Part shown: positions 1 through 8,327 of the stretch, piece by piece
How positions within the stretch are numbered: position 1 is the first letter of the stretch
How the letters are laid out: every line of letters starts with the position of its first letter
NCBI RefSeq assembly: GCF_002300165.1
Contig: NZ_MLCE01000013.1
Location: 1-64,000 of the forward strand
From: Streptomyces sp. Tue6028
Lineage (GTDB): Bacteria > Actinomycetota > Actinomycetes > Streptomycetales > Streptomycetaceae
Reading direction: 5' to 3'
Length of the DNA stretch: 64,000 nucleotides
The notes under the pieces: model-generated
What the model was told of the DNA's origin: nothing
Seen by the model: the letters and a program-made list of their open reading frames with translations, nothing else
Database searches by the model: none
Translations under genes and position numbers: made by a program

Positions 1-1
1 C

Positions 2-49
2 CCCCCTCCGCCCCCTCCCGGCCCTCGGCCCGGGGGCCGGCGGAGGGGG
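2..49 (-). terminator. GC-rich hairpin downstream of the sigma factor gene
   Basis: An 11-bp arm (CCCCCTCCGCC, 2–12) is perfectly complementary to 39–49. It lies just past the stop of the minus-strand sigma factor gene. There is no clear T-run, which is common for Streptomyces terminators, so the role is inferred from position and stem strength. Confidence 0.5.
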
Positions 50-66
50 CACCGGCACGTGCCGCG

Positions 67-1410
67 TCAGTCGAGGTAGCCGCGCAGCTGGTCCGCGAAC
101 GCGTGGTCGCGCAGCTTGTTGAGGGTCTTCGACTCGATCTGACGGATCCGCTCCCGCGTGACGCCGAAGATCCGCCCGATCTCCTCCAGTGTGCGCGGCC
201 GTCCGTCCGCGAGGCCGTACCGCAGCTGGACCACCTTGCGTTCGCGCTCGCCCAGCGTGGACAGCACCGCCTCCAGGTGCTCGCGGAGCAGCAGGAACGC
301 GGCGGACTCCACGGGGGACGCGGCGTCGCCGTCCTCGATCAGGTCGCCCAGCGCAACGTCGTCCTCCTCGCCCACCGGGGCGTGCAGGGACACCGGCTCC
401 TGCGCCAGCCGCAGCACTTCGCTGACCCGCTCGCTGGGCAGGTCCAGGTGCGCGGCGACCTCTTCGGGCGTCGGCTCGTAGCCGCGTTCCTGGAGCATGC
501 GCCGCTGTACCCGGACGACCCGGTTGATCAGCTCGACGACGTGGACCGGCACGCGGATGGTGCGGGCCTGGTCGGCGAGGGCGCGGGACATGGCCTGCCG
601 GATCCACCAGGTGGCGTAGGTGGAGAACTTGTACCCGCGGGCGTAGTCGAACTTCTCGACGGCCCGGATGAGGCCGAGGTTGCCCTCCTGGACCAGGTCG
701 AGCATGGTCAGGCCGCGGCCCACGTACCGCTTGGCGACGGAGACGACGAGCCGCAGGTTCGCCTCGATCAGACGGCGCTTGGCCATGCGGCCCATGACGA
801 CGAGCCGGTCCAGGTCGAGGGCGAGCTGGCTGTCCAGGTCGGGCGTGAGGCGGAGCTTCTCCTCGGCGAAGAGTCCTGCCTCCACGCGGCGGGCGAGTTC
901 GACCTCCTCGGCCGCGGTGAGCAGGGGGATCCGCCCGATCTCGCGCAGATACTGGCGGAACAGGTCGGAGGAGGGTCCGGCGGTGTCCGTGGCGCGGCTG
1001 CGGGGCGCTTCGACCGGCTCGGGGGCCTCGGCCTCGGTCTCCACCTCGCTCTCGACGGCACCGGGCGGCGGGCCGTCGAGTTCCGGCGGGCCGTCCGGCC
1101 CGGTCTCGGGGTGGTGCGCACCACGGCTCTGCGGGGGGACCGCCGTGACGGCGTCCGCCTCGGCGTCCGCGTCCGTGGTGGTGTCGGTCTGTGTGAGGGT
1201 CTGGGTCTGCACGGGGGCGACCTCCAGGAATGTCGCTGCTGAGGCGTGCGGCAGCGGTACGTCGGGGATGGGGTCGACGGCCTCGCCGCTGTCCATCCCG
1301 TAGTCGTGTGGCGGAACCGCGGGGATCGGGAACCCGTCGCGTGCGGGCCGGCCGCGCTCCGAGGACTCAGGCACCGGAACCCAGTGTGGAGTACGACACA
1401 TCGCCGCCAC
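67..1410 (-). CDS. hrdA: RNA polymerase principal-type sigma factor (HrdA-like, sigma-70 family)
   Basis: A sigma-70 protein of up to 447 aa. Residues about 1–145 are an acidic, low-complexity Pro/Glu/Asp/Thr-rich extension. Then follow region 1.2 ([17 protein letters not shown]), region 2 with the core-binding and -10 helices ([18 protein letters not shown], then [13 protein letters not shown]), region 3, and region 4 with its -35 helix-turn-helix near the C-terminus ([20 protein letters not shown]). Region 2.4/4.2 conservation makes this a group 1/2 factor, not an ECF. The assignment as HrdA rather than HrdB/C/D rests on its position next to dnaG, as I recall from S. coelicolor. The start is uncertain: GTG 1410, ATG 1401 and the internal ATG 1296 all lack a strong ribosome-binding site. 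Family membership is certain; the paralogue name is probable. Confidence 0.9.
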   Translation of the reverse strand: MAAMCRTPHWVPVPESSERGRPARDGFPIPAVPPHDYGMDSGEAVDPIPDVPLPHASAATFLEVAPVQTQTLTQTDTTTDADAEADAVTAVPPQSRGAHHPETGPDGPPELDGPPPGAVESEVETEAEAPEPVEAPRSRATDTAGPSSDLFRQYLREIGRIPLLTAAEEVELARRVEAGLFAEEKLRLTPDLDSQLALDLDRLVVMGRMAKRRLIEANLRLVVSVAKRYVGRGLTMLDLVQEGNLGLIRAVEKFDYARGYKFSTYATWWIRQAMSRALADQARTIRVPVHVVELINRVVRVQRRMLQERGYEPTPEEVAAHLDLPSERVSEVLRLAQEPVSLHAPVGEEDDVALGDLIEDGDAASPVESAAFLLLREHLEAVLSTLGERERKVVQLRYGLADGRPRTLEEIGRIFGVTRERIRQIESKTLNKLRDHAFADQLRGYLD

Positions 1411-1574
1411 GAGGGGCGTGCGGTGACTTTTTGCGTCCGGTCCGTGACCGCGTGGTTACCGTGGGGACGGGTGCGCGCTTTCCCGGACCCCAAACTGGTT
1501 GAAAGCTGCACGTGAGGGGGCAGTGGGGCGGCAGGGAGCGGAAGGCCGGGCACCGGTGCCCGGATCCCGGGCGC

Positions 1575-3476
1575 TCAGAGCGCTTCCGCGCCCCGCTCCC
1601 GCAACGCCTGCCCGTACTGCTGGAGGACCCACAACTCGTTCTGCACGGCGGTCAGCTGGGCCGGGTCCCCATGGGCGCTGAGACGGGCGAGGGAGCTCTG
1701 CACGTCGCGGACGCGACGGTCGACGGCGCGGCGGCGGACCATGACGAGCTGGTCGCCCGCGTACCCCTCGTCGACGGTCTTGCGCAGGATGGCCTCGACG
1801 GCGAGCTCGGTGACCATGGCGCGGACCATGTCGTCCGGCGCGGCCTCACGGACCCGGACGAGGTACTCCTGGGAGTCCTGCACGCCGTACTCGGCGCCGC
1901 CCGCCTCCATGATCGCCTGGCGCACGGCGGCGTACGGCGGGGCGGTGAACTCGTCCACGCCGTACGCGTCGAAGGCCGGGGAGACCAGTTCGGGCCGCTG
2001 GAGGGCGAGTTTCAACAGTTCGCGTTCGGTGGCGAAGACGGGGTTGCGCAGGGTGAGGGCGGGACCGCCGGCGGGTGCCTGGACGGCCGCGTACGCCTGC
2101 TGGGGCCGCGGTCCGGACGGCGCCGGGGTCCTGCCGCCCCGCTCGCGGGCCCAACGGGCCAGCTGGGCCACCCGCTTGACCACGAACTGGGTGTCGAGGA
2201 TGCCGAGCATGCCCGCGAGCTGCACGGCGACCTCGTGCTGCGCGCCGCTGTTCTTGATGCGGGCGACGACGGGCGCCGCCTCGTCGAGGGCGGCGGCGCG
2301 GCCCGCCGGGGTCTCCAGGTCGTAGCGCAGGACGATCTGGCGCAGGGCGAACTCGAAGAGCGGCGTACGCGGTTCGACGAGGTCCGTGACGGCGTCGTCG
2401 CCCTTGGCGAGGCGCAGCTCGCAGGGGTCCATGCCGTCCGGGGCGATCGCGATGTACGTCTCGGCGGCGAACTTCTGGTCGTCCTCGAAGGCGCGCAGGG
2501 CCGCCTTCTGGCCGGCCGCGTCGCCGTCGAAGGTGAAGATGACCCGCGCCGAGCCGTTGTCCATCAGGAGGCGGCGGAGGATCTTGATGTGGTCGCCGCC
2601 GAAGGCCGTGCCGCAGGTGGCGATGGCGGTGGTGACGCCGGCCAGGTGGCAGGCCATGACGTCGGTGTAGCCCTCGACGACGACCGCCCGGCTGCTCTTG
2701 GCGATCTCCTTCTTGGCGAGGTCGATGCCGTACAGCACCTGGGACTTCTTGTAGATCGCCGTGTCCGGCGTGTTCAGGTACTTGGGGCCGTTGTCCGACT
2801 CGTAGAGCTTGCGGGCGCCGAAGCCGACGACGTCGCCGCCGATGTCGCGGATCGGCCACATCAGGCGGCCGCGGAAACGGTCGATGGGGCCGCGGCGGCC
2901 CTCCTGGGCGAGACCGGACAGCAGCAGTTCCTTGTCGGTGAAGCCCTTGCCGCGCAGATAGCGGGTGAGGTGGTCCCAGCCCTGGGGGCTGTACCCGACG
3001 CCGAAGTGGGCTGCGGCGGCCTGGTCGAAGCCGCGCTCGGCGAGGAACATGCGGCCGGTGTCGGCCTCGGGGCTGGTGCCGAGCTGCTCGACGTAGAACT
3101 GGGCGGCCACCTTGTGCGCCTCCACCAGGCGGATGCGCTCACCGCGCTGGTGGGACGGGTTGTACCCGCCCTCCTCGTACCGCAGGGTGATGCCGGCCTG
3201 GCCGGCCAGCCGCTCGACGGCCTCCGAGAAGGAGAGGTGGTCGACCTTCATCACGAACGTGATGGTGTCGCCGCCTTCCTGGCAGCCGAAGCAGTGGAAG
3301 AGCCCCTTGCTCGGGCTGACCTGGAAGGACGGGGACTTCTCGTCGTGGAACGGGCACAGCCCCTTCAGGTTGCCGCCGCCCGCGTTGCGCAGCTGGAGGT
3401 ACTCGGACACCACGGCGTCGATCGGGACCGCGTCCCGTACCGCCTTCACGTCCTCGTCGTTGATCCGTCCTGCCAC
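1575..3476 (-). CDS. dnaG: DNA primase
   Basis: This 633-aa protein has standard DnaG length and makes RNA primers at the replication fork. The N-terminal CHC2 zinc finger is visible (CPFHDEKSPSF, then FHCFGCQEGGD, about residues 40–65). A primase catalytic core follows, with the TOPRIM glutamate region VVVEGYTDVMACHLAG (about 265–280) and the acidic FTFDGDAAGQKAA motif. The C-terminal third, after a Pro/Ala-rich linker, fits the DnaB-helicase-binding domain. The GTG start at 3476 (MAGRINDEDV) matches the conserved N-terminus but has no obvious Shine-Dalgarno sequence. The neighbouring sigma gene lies downstream after a 164-bp gap, an echo of the rpsU-dnaG-rpoD association. Confidence 0.97.
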   Translation of the reverse strand: MAGRINDEDVKAVRDAVPIDAVVSEYLQLRNAGGGNLKGLCPFHDEKSPSFQVSPSKGLFHCFGCQEGGDTITFVMKVDHLSFSEAVERLAGQAGITLRYEEGGYNPSHQRGERIRLVEAHKVAAQFYVEQLGTSPEADTGRMFLAERGFDQAAAAHFGVGYSPQGWDHLTRYLRGKGFTDKELLLSGLAQEGRRGPIDRFRGRLMWPIRDIGGDVVGFGARKLYESDNGPKYLNTPDTAIYKKSQVLYGIDLAKKEIAKSSRAVVVEGYTDVMACHLAGVTTAIATCGTAFGGDHIKILRRLLMDNGSARVIFTFDGDAAGQKAALRAFEDDQKFAAETYIAIAPDGMDPCELRLAKGDDAVTDLVEPRTPLFEFALRQIVLRYDLETPAGRAAALDEAAPVVARIKNSGAQHEVAVQLAGMLGILDTQFVVKRVAQLARWARERGGRTPAPSGPRPQQAYAAVQAPAGGPALTLRNPVFATERELLKLALQRPELVSPAFDAYGVDEFTAPPYAAVRQAIMEAGGAEYGVQDSQEYLVRVREAAPDDMVRAMVTELAVEAILRKTVDEGYAGDQLVMVRRRAVDRRVRDVQSSLARLSAHGDPAQLTAVQNELWVLQQYGQALRERGAEAL

Positions 3477-3514
3477 GCATGAATTCTACGGTGGCGCACC
3501 GACAGTCCTGACGC

Positions 3515-4780
3515 CTAGGAGACGAGACCGTCGAGAGGGGTGTGCGGGTCGGCCAGCGCCTCGGTGTCCACCTGGGCCCGGGACCGGACCAGCCGCTGGA
3601 TCGGCTCTGTGACGTCCCACACATTCACGTTCATCCCGGCGAGGACCCGGCCGTCCTTCACCCAGAACGCGATGAACTCACGCTTTCCGGCGTCGCCACG
3701 GATCACCACCTGGTCGTACGAGCCGGGGGGCGCCCAGCCGCTGTACTCCATCCCCATGTCGTACTGGTCGGAGAAGAAGTAGGGCACGCGGTCGTACACC
3801 GTGTCGCGGCCCAGCATCGCGCGGGCGGCCGCCGGGCCGCCGTTGAGCGCGTTGGCCCAGTGCTCGACACGCACCCGGGTGTCGAACAGGCCGAGCGGGA
3901 AGGACGCCACGTCGCCGGCGGCGTGGATGTCGGGGTCCGAGGTGCGCAGGCGGGCGTCCACCACGATCCCGCCGCCGTGCGCGCGGTCGGCCAGCTCCAG
4001 GCCGGCCGCCTCGGCGAGGGCGACCCGCGGGGCAGCGCCGATCGCGGCGAGCACGTCGTGCGCGAGGTGCTCCTCACCGTCGTCGGTGCGGGCCGCGAGG
4101 ACCACACCGTCCTGGCCGATGATCTCGGTGAGCCGCGCGCCGAAGTGGAAGCGGACGCCGTGCTCGCGGTGCAGCTCGGCGAAGAGCTGGCCGAGCTCCG
4201 GGCCGAGGACCCCGTGCAGCGGGGTCGGCTCGGGTTCGACGACGGTGACCTCGGCGCCGTACTCCCGGGCCGCGGCGGCCACCTCCAGGCCGATCCAGCC
4301 GGCCCCGGCGATGACGATGTGGCCGTTGTCGCGGCCGAGGGCGGCGAGGACGCCCTTGAGCCGCTCGGCGTGGGCGAGGCGGCGCAGGTGGTGGACGCCG
4401 GCCAGGTCGGTGCCCGGGATGTCGAGGCGGCGGGGCTCGGCGCCGGTGGTGAGGAGCAGCTTGTCGTAGTGGACGAGGGTGCCGTCGTCGCCGAAGCGGA
4501 CGGTCTTGGCGGTCCGGTCGATGGCGTCGACGGTCTGGCCGAGGTGCAGCTCGACGTCGTTCTGCGCGTACCACGCGGGTTCGTGCACGAAGACGCTGTC
4601 GCGCTCCTCCTTGCCGAGGAGGTAGCCCTTGGACAGCGGCGGCCGTTCGTACGGGTGGTCGCGTTCGTCGCCGATCAGTATCACGCGCCCGGTGAAGCCC
4701 TCAGCCCGGAGCGTCTCGGCCGCCTTCGCGCCGGCGAGACCTCCTCCGACGATGACGAATGTCTGATCCGCGTCGACCAC
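3515..4780 (-). CDS. NAD(P)/FAD-dependent oxidoreductase, ferredoxin-reductase type
   Basis: This 421-aa flavoprotein has an N-terminal FAD dinucleotide-binding motif (VGGGLAGAKAAETL), a second Rossmann motif for NAD(P)H near residue 155 (IVIAGAGWIGLEVAAAA), and the FAD-closing stretch DIHAAGDVASFP around 290. The C-terminal segment (EHWANALNGGPAAARAML…) matches the Reductase_C domain of the rubredoxin/ferredoxin reductases that serve oxygenases and P450s. The GTG start is supported by GGAGG six bases upstream. No ferredoxin or oxygenase gene is adjacent, so the electron acceptor is unknown. It is co-oriented with dnaG (38-bp gap), so read-through transcription is possible. Confidence 0.9.
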   Translation of the reverse strand: MVDADQTFVIVGGGLAGAKAAETLRAEGFTGRVILIGDERDHPYERPPLSKGYLLGKEERDSVFVHEPAWYAQNDVELHLGQTVDAIDRTAKTVRFGDDGTLVHYDKLLLTTGAEPRRLDIPGTDLAGVHHLRRLAHAERLKGVLAALGRDNGHIVIAGAGWIGLEVAAAAREYGAEVTVVEPEPTPLHGVLGPELGQLFAELHREHGVRFHFGARLTEIIGQDGVVLAARTDDGEEHLAHDVLAAIGAAPRVALAEAAGLELADRAHGGGIVVDARLRTSDPDIHAAGDVASFPLGLFDTRVRVEHWANALNGGPAAARAMLGRDTVYDRVPYFFSDQYDMGMEYSGWAPPGSYDQVVIRGDAGKREFIAFWVKDGRVLAGMNVNVWDVTEPIQRLVRSRAQVDTEALADPHTPLDGLVS

Positions 4781-4873
4781 TTGATGCCTCCTCGTAAGGA
4801 TGTCGCCACATGCGAGCGTCCCGCACGGAGCGTGATGCGGGAAGAGGGTGTGGCCCGATCAGGCCACGCAGGG

Positions 4874-6325
4874 TCACACTCCTGCGCCCCCATGGGAACG
4901 CGTGGTGAGCCTGTGGTGCAGGGAACGCGCCGAGGCGTCGGTGAGGGATGCGATCTGGTCGACGATCACGCGCTTGCGGGCGCGGTCGTCGGTCGCGTCG
5001 TCGAACAGCGCCCGGAACTGCGGATCCAGTCCGTCGGGGGCGCGTGCGGTGAGCGCCTCGGCCAGCTCGGCGACCACGACGCGCTGATCGGCGCGGAGCC
5101 GTTCCTGCTCGGCGCGCTGCATCACGTACCGGTGGGCGACGGCCTTGAGAACGGCGCACTCGTGACGGGCGCCGCGCGGCACGACCAGCTCCGCCGTGTA
5201 CCTGCCGAGGCGGCCGCTGCCGTAGGTGGCGCGGGTGGCGCCCTCCGCGGCCAGGCAGAAGCGGCCGATGAGCTGGCTGGTCGCGTCCTTCAACCGGGCC
5301 TGCGCGACGGCCGATCCGTCGTACCCGTGGGGCCACCACTCCTGGTCCAGGAGCCGGTCCAGGGCCTCGGACAGCTCGGCGGGGTCGGTGTCCGCGGGGA
5401 CGTAGCGGCCGATGGCGACCGCGAAGATCTCCTGCCGTTCCGGTTCTGCGTGAAGGCAGTTGGGGTCGATGTGGCCGGCGTGCAGACCGTCCTCGACGTC
5501 GTGGACCGAGTAGGCCACGTCGTCCGACCAGTCCATGACCTGGGCCTCGAAGCAGGTGCGGCTGCCGGGGGCGCCCTTACGGATCCAGTCGAAGACCGGC
5601 CGGTCGTCCTCGTACACCCCGAACTTCGGGGACGTGGGGTCGGTGGGGTGGGCGCCGCGCGGCCAGGGGTACTTGGTGGCGGCGTCGAGCGCGGCCCGGG
5701 TGAGATTGAGCCCGACGCTGACGAGGTCGCCTCCCCCTCCGGGGGCCGGTGCCACGGCGTCGCTGCGCACGAACCTCTTGGGCTCGATCCGGGTGAGCAG
5801 CCGCAGGGACTGGGCGTTGCCCTCGAAGCCGCCGCAGTCCTCGGCGAATTCGTTCAGCGCCTGTTCGCCGTTGTGCCCGAAGGGCGGGTGGCCGAGGTCG
5901 TGCGAGAGGCAGGCCGCCTCGACCAGGTCGGGGTCGCAGCCGAGCGCGGCGCCCAGCTCACGGCCGACCTGGGCGCACTCCAGGGAGTGCGTCAGACGGG
6001 TGCGGGGGCTGGCGTCCCAGACCTGGCTCCGGGTACCGGGGGTGACGACCTGGGTCTTGCCCGCGAGGCGGCGCAGGGCGGCGGAGTGCAGCACGCGGGC
6101 GCGGTCGCGCTGGAAGGCGGTGCGCCCTGGGCGTTTGTCGGGCTCTACGGCCCAGCGCTCCACGGCGGAGTCGTCGTACCCGCCGTGCGGGGCGTGGGGC
6201 CCGTGGCCGGTCCCGGACTGCGCGGGCCGTACGGGGTTCTCGGGGTGGTGGGGGCTTTCCGGGGTCTCGTGCGCCTGCGGTGCGGTGCCTTCCATGCCAC
6301 CGACAGTAGACGCAGGCACCGACAT
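4874..6325 (-). CDS. dgt: Deoxyguanosinetriphosphate triphosphohydrolase (dGTPase)
   Basis: An HD-superfamily phosphohydrolase that cleaves dGTP or other dNTPs to the nucleoside plus triphosphate. The metal-binding HD signature is present: [15 protein letters not shown], then [16 protein letters not shown], then [13 protein letters not shown]. The length (473–483 aa) fits the Dgt subfamily. An N-terminal low-complexity, His/Pro-rich segment of about 50 residues precedes the domain ([18 protein letters not shown] begins the fold). Start ATG 6325 is the longest; ATG 6295 (MEGTAPQ), preceded by GGTGG, is equally credible. Confidence 0.93.
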   Translation of the reverse strand: MSVPASTVGGMEGTAPQAHETPESPHHPENPVRPAQSGTGHGPHAPHGGYDDSAVERWAVEPDKRPGRTAFQRDRARVLHSAALRRLAGKTQVVTPGTRSQVWDASPRTRLTHSLECAQVGRELGAALGCDPDLVEAACLSHDLGHPPFGHNGEQALNEFAEDCGGFEGNAQSLRLLTRIEPKRFVRSDAVAPAPGGGGDLVSVGLNLTRAALDAATKYPWPRGAHPTDPTSPKFGVYEDDRPVFDWIRKGAPGSRTCFEAQVMDWSDDVAYSVHDVEDGLHAGHIDPNCLHAEPERQEIFAVAIGRYVPADTDPAELSEALDRLLDQEWWPHGYDGSAVAQARLKDATSQLIGRFCLAAEGATRATYGSGRLGRYTAELVVPRGARHECAVLKAVAHRYVMQRAEQERLRADQRVVVAELAEALTARAPDGLDPQFRALFDDATDDRARKRVIVDQIASLTDASARSLHHRLTTRSHGGAGV

Positions 6326-6369
6326 CCGGGACGTGGGCGTCGGCGACCGGCGGGGCGGAGCCGTCCGGT

Positions 6370-7299
6370 TCAGGCCGGGGTGAGGGCGCGTTCGGTGACG
6401 GTCCCGGAGGCCGCGACGGCCTGGTCGTAGCGGTGCAGGACGAGGCGGGCCATCGCGGGATGGTCACCGAGCGGTTCGGCCGCGATCCACGGGGCGGCCT
6501 CGGCGCACTGGGTGGCGAAGCGGCCGGGGGCGGTGAAGTACGAGGCGACGGCGATCCGGTGCCGGCCTCGGGCGGTGAGGGCGCGCACGGCCGCCGGGAC
6601 GGTGGGCGAGGCGGCCGACGCGTACGCGGGGACGACGGGGACCCCGAGGCGCTCGGCGAGCAGGTGGGCGGTGCGGCGGGTGTCGACGGCCGAGTCGGGG
6701 TCGCGGGAGCCGGCGGCGGCGAGCACGACACCGCTCGCGCGGCGGGCCGCCTCGCCGGCCCTGGTCCGCCAGCCCGCCTCGACGAGCCGTGCGTACAGCG
6801 TCTCCACGAGCAGCGGGTGCGGGCCGAGCGGGGCGGCGACGCGGGCCCGCAGGTGGGGTGCGGCGGCCACGGCCTCGGGGATGTCCTGCTTGACGTGGTA
6901 GCCGCGGCTGAGCAGCAGGGGGACGAGGACGGCGTCGCCGGCGGGCAGGGCGGCGAGGGTGTCGGGCAGCAGGGGCTCGTTCAGTTCGATGTGCCCCAGG
7001 TGCACGGGCAGCTGGGGGCGCACTTCGCGGACCCGCTCGACCAGGGTACGCACGGTGGCGAGGGTGCGCGGGTCGCGGCTGCCGTGCGCCACGAGGACGA
7101 GCGCGGGCGGTGCCGGACGGCGCGTGCCGTTGAGCGAGACGAGGCTGAGCTGGCTGCCGAGCTGGCTGGTGATCCGGTTCATGAGTTGCGCCGTACTGTC
7201 GAGGTGGCCGTCGAGGATGCTTTCCGGGTGGGCACCCCCGGGCGGCGGGCCGCCCGGGCGGTACGTGGACTCGTCGCGAGGAGTGTTCGACGCCGTCAT
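6370..7299 (-). CDS. Sirohydrochlorin chelatase (CbiX family), siroheme branch
   Basis: This 309-aa protein carries two tandem CbiX-like halves. The first contains [11 protein letters not shown] (about residue 70) and the metal-ligating [15 protein letters not shown]. The second repeats the pattern with [11 protein letters not shown] and [17 protein letters not shown]. The enzyme inserts Fe (or Co) into sirohydrochlorin, the last step towards siroheme, the cofactor of the nitrite reductase encoded at 22.3 kb. A weak GlnR-like box upstream (7322–7348) would suit co-regulation with nitrogen assimilation. An N-terminal stretch of about 50 residues is low-complexity. Iron versus cobalt specificity cannot be read from the sequence; context favours iron. 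Confidence 0.88.
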   Translation of the reverse strand: MTASNTPRDESTYRPGGPPPGGAHPESILDGHLDSTAQLMNRITSQLGSQLSLVSLNGTRRPAPPALVLVAHGSRDPRTLATVRTLVERVREVRPQLPVHLGHIELNEPLLPDTLAALPAGDAVLVPLLLSRGYHVKQDIPEAVAAAPHLRARVAAPLGPHPLLVETLYARLVEAGWRTRAGEAARRASGVVLAAAGSRDPDSAVDTRRTAHLLAERLGVPVVPAYASAASPTVPAAVRALTARGRHRIAVASYFTAPGRFATQCAEAAPWIAAEPLGDHPAMARLVLHRYDQAVAASGTVTERALTPA

Positions 7300-7321
7300 G
7301 GAGCGATCCTGCCGGTACCAG

Positions 7322-7348
7322 GTTGCCGGGCCGTTGCGTGGGCATGAC
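7322..7348 (-). promoter_or_regulatory. Possible GlnR box upstream of the sirohydrochlorin chelatase gene
   Basis: Read on the minus strand, GTCAT-N6-GCAAC-N6-GCAAC has exact 11-bp periodicity and lies 23 bp before the start. Each 5-mer departs by one base from the actinobacterial GlnR consensus (gTnAC-n6-GaAAC repeats). This is weaker than the boxes before nasA and the nir operon. Confidence 0.35.
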
Positions 7349-7512
7349 GGGTGTTTTCCAGGGGTTCACGCCGGGACGGACGGGCGGTGTGAGCGTGCGC
7401 GACCTGCGGGGACGGCACGGAGAGTGAACCGGGTCACGTCCTGCGCCGTGAACCGGACGGCGTCCCGCCGCGTCCTGAAGGGGCGGGGCCACCTGGGGAG
7501 GGGACAGCGAAG

Positions 7513-8220
7513 ATGCGCTTCGTGATGCCGCGTGCGGTGCGGCGGCTGCGCCGGCCGCGACTGCCGCGCACGCGGGCCGGACAGCGGCGGGCCGTGCAGG
7601 CGGTGATGCTGCTGTGCGTCCTCGCGCTGCTGCCCGCGACCTGGATGTACGTGGTGACGGGCGACCGGCTGCGCACGACGGCGAACGCCCCACGCACGGA
7701 CGTCGCGGTGGTCTTCGGCGCGGGCCTGTGGGACGGCGAGCCGTCACCGTACCTCGCCCACCGTCTCGACGCGGCGGCCAGGCTGTACCGCGACGGCCGG
7801 ATCAAGGTCGTCCTCGTCACCGGCGACAACAGCCGCGAGGACTACGACGAGCCGGACGCCATGCGGACCTATCTGACCGCGCGGGGTGTGCCCGACGGCC
7901 GCATCGTCAGCGACTACGCGGGCTTCGACACCTGGGACTCCTGTGTACGGGCCCGGAAGATCTTCGGGGTGCACGAGGCCGTGCTGATCAGCCAGGGCTT
8001 CCACATCCGGCGGGCGGTCGCGCTGTGTCAGGCGGCCGGGGTGCGGTCGTACGGCATCGGCGTGGACGCCAAGCACGACGTCACCTGGTACTACGGGGGC
8101 ACGCGGGAGATCTTCGCCGCGGGGAAGGCCGCCCTGGACGCGGTGTTCGAGCCCGATCCGCGGTTCCTCGGGCCGAAGGAGCCGGGGATCTCGCGCGCAC
8201 TGGCCGCCGCCGGCGAGTGA
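7513..8220 (+). CDS. SanA/YdcF family membrane protein (DUF218)
   Basis: This 235-aa protein has one N-terminal membrane segment (AVMLLCVLALLPATWMYVV, about residues 35–53) preceded by an Arg-rich cytoplasmic tail, which predicts an external DUF218 domain. The family hallmarks are visible: VAVVFGAGLWDGEPSPYL, then VVLVTGDNSREDYDEP, then DYAGFDTWDSCVRA and VLISQGFHIRRAV. SanA of enterobacteria is linked to vancomycin exclusion and envelope integrity; the biochemical activity is not settled. The start has an excellent GGGGAGGGG ribosome-binding site. It is divergent from the chelatase gene. Confidence 0.85.
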   Translation: MRFVMPRAVRRLRRPRLPRTRAGQRRAVQAVMLLCVLALLPATWMYVVTGDRLRTTANAPRTDVAVVFGAGLWDGEPSPYLAHRLDAAARLYRDGRIKVVLVTGDNSREDYDEPDAMRTYLTARGVPDGRIVSDYAGFDTWDSCVRARKIFGVHEAVLISQGFHIRRAVALCQAAGVRSYGIGVDAKHDVTWYYGGTREIFAAGKAALDAVFEPDPRFLGPKEPGISRALAAAGE

Positions 8221-8237
8221 GGGAGGGCGTCCCTCAC
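8217..8237 (+). terminator. Hairpin overlapping the SanA-like stop codon
   Basis: A 7-bp stem, GTGAGGG/CCCTCAC, with a 7-nt loop begins inside the stop codon region of the upstream gene. It separates that gene from the nasA promoter. Confidence 0.5.
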
Positions 8238-8277
8238 GGAGCGCCGGACCCGGCCGGGAGGTGCCCGTGCCGTCGGC

Positions 8278-8315
8278 GTAACGCGGCCCGACCCGGCGCG
8301 TAACACGCCCGACCC
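8278..8315 (+). promoter_or_regulatory. GlnR-like box upstream of the nitrate reductase gene
   Basis: GTAAC-N6-CGACC-N6-GTAAC-N6-GACCC. Both 'a' half-sites are perfect (GTAAC at 8278 and 8300) and all four 5-mers are on an 11-bp period. The element ends 12 bp before the ATG. It fits the known GlnR control of nitrate assimilation in Streptomyces; actual binding is inferred. Confidence 0.55.
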
Positions 8316-8327
8316 ACGCTGAGCGGT

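Noticed and set aside
3542..6430. A 962-aa plus-strand open frame across the flavoprotein and dgt genes
   Set aside because: It covers two recognised genes on the other strand and their gap, and has the composition of a GC-driven shadow.
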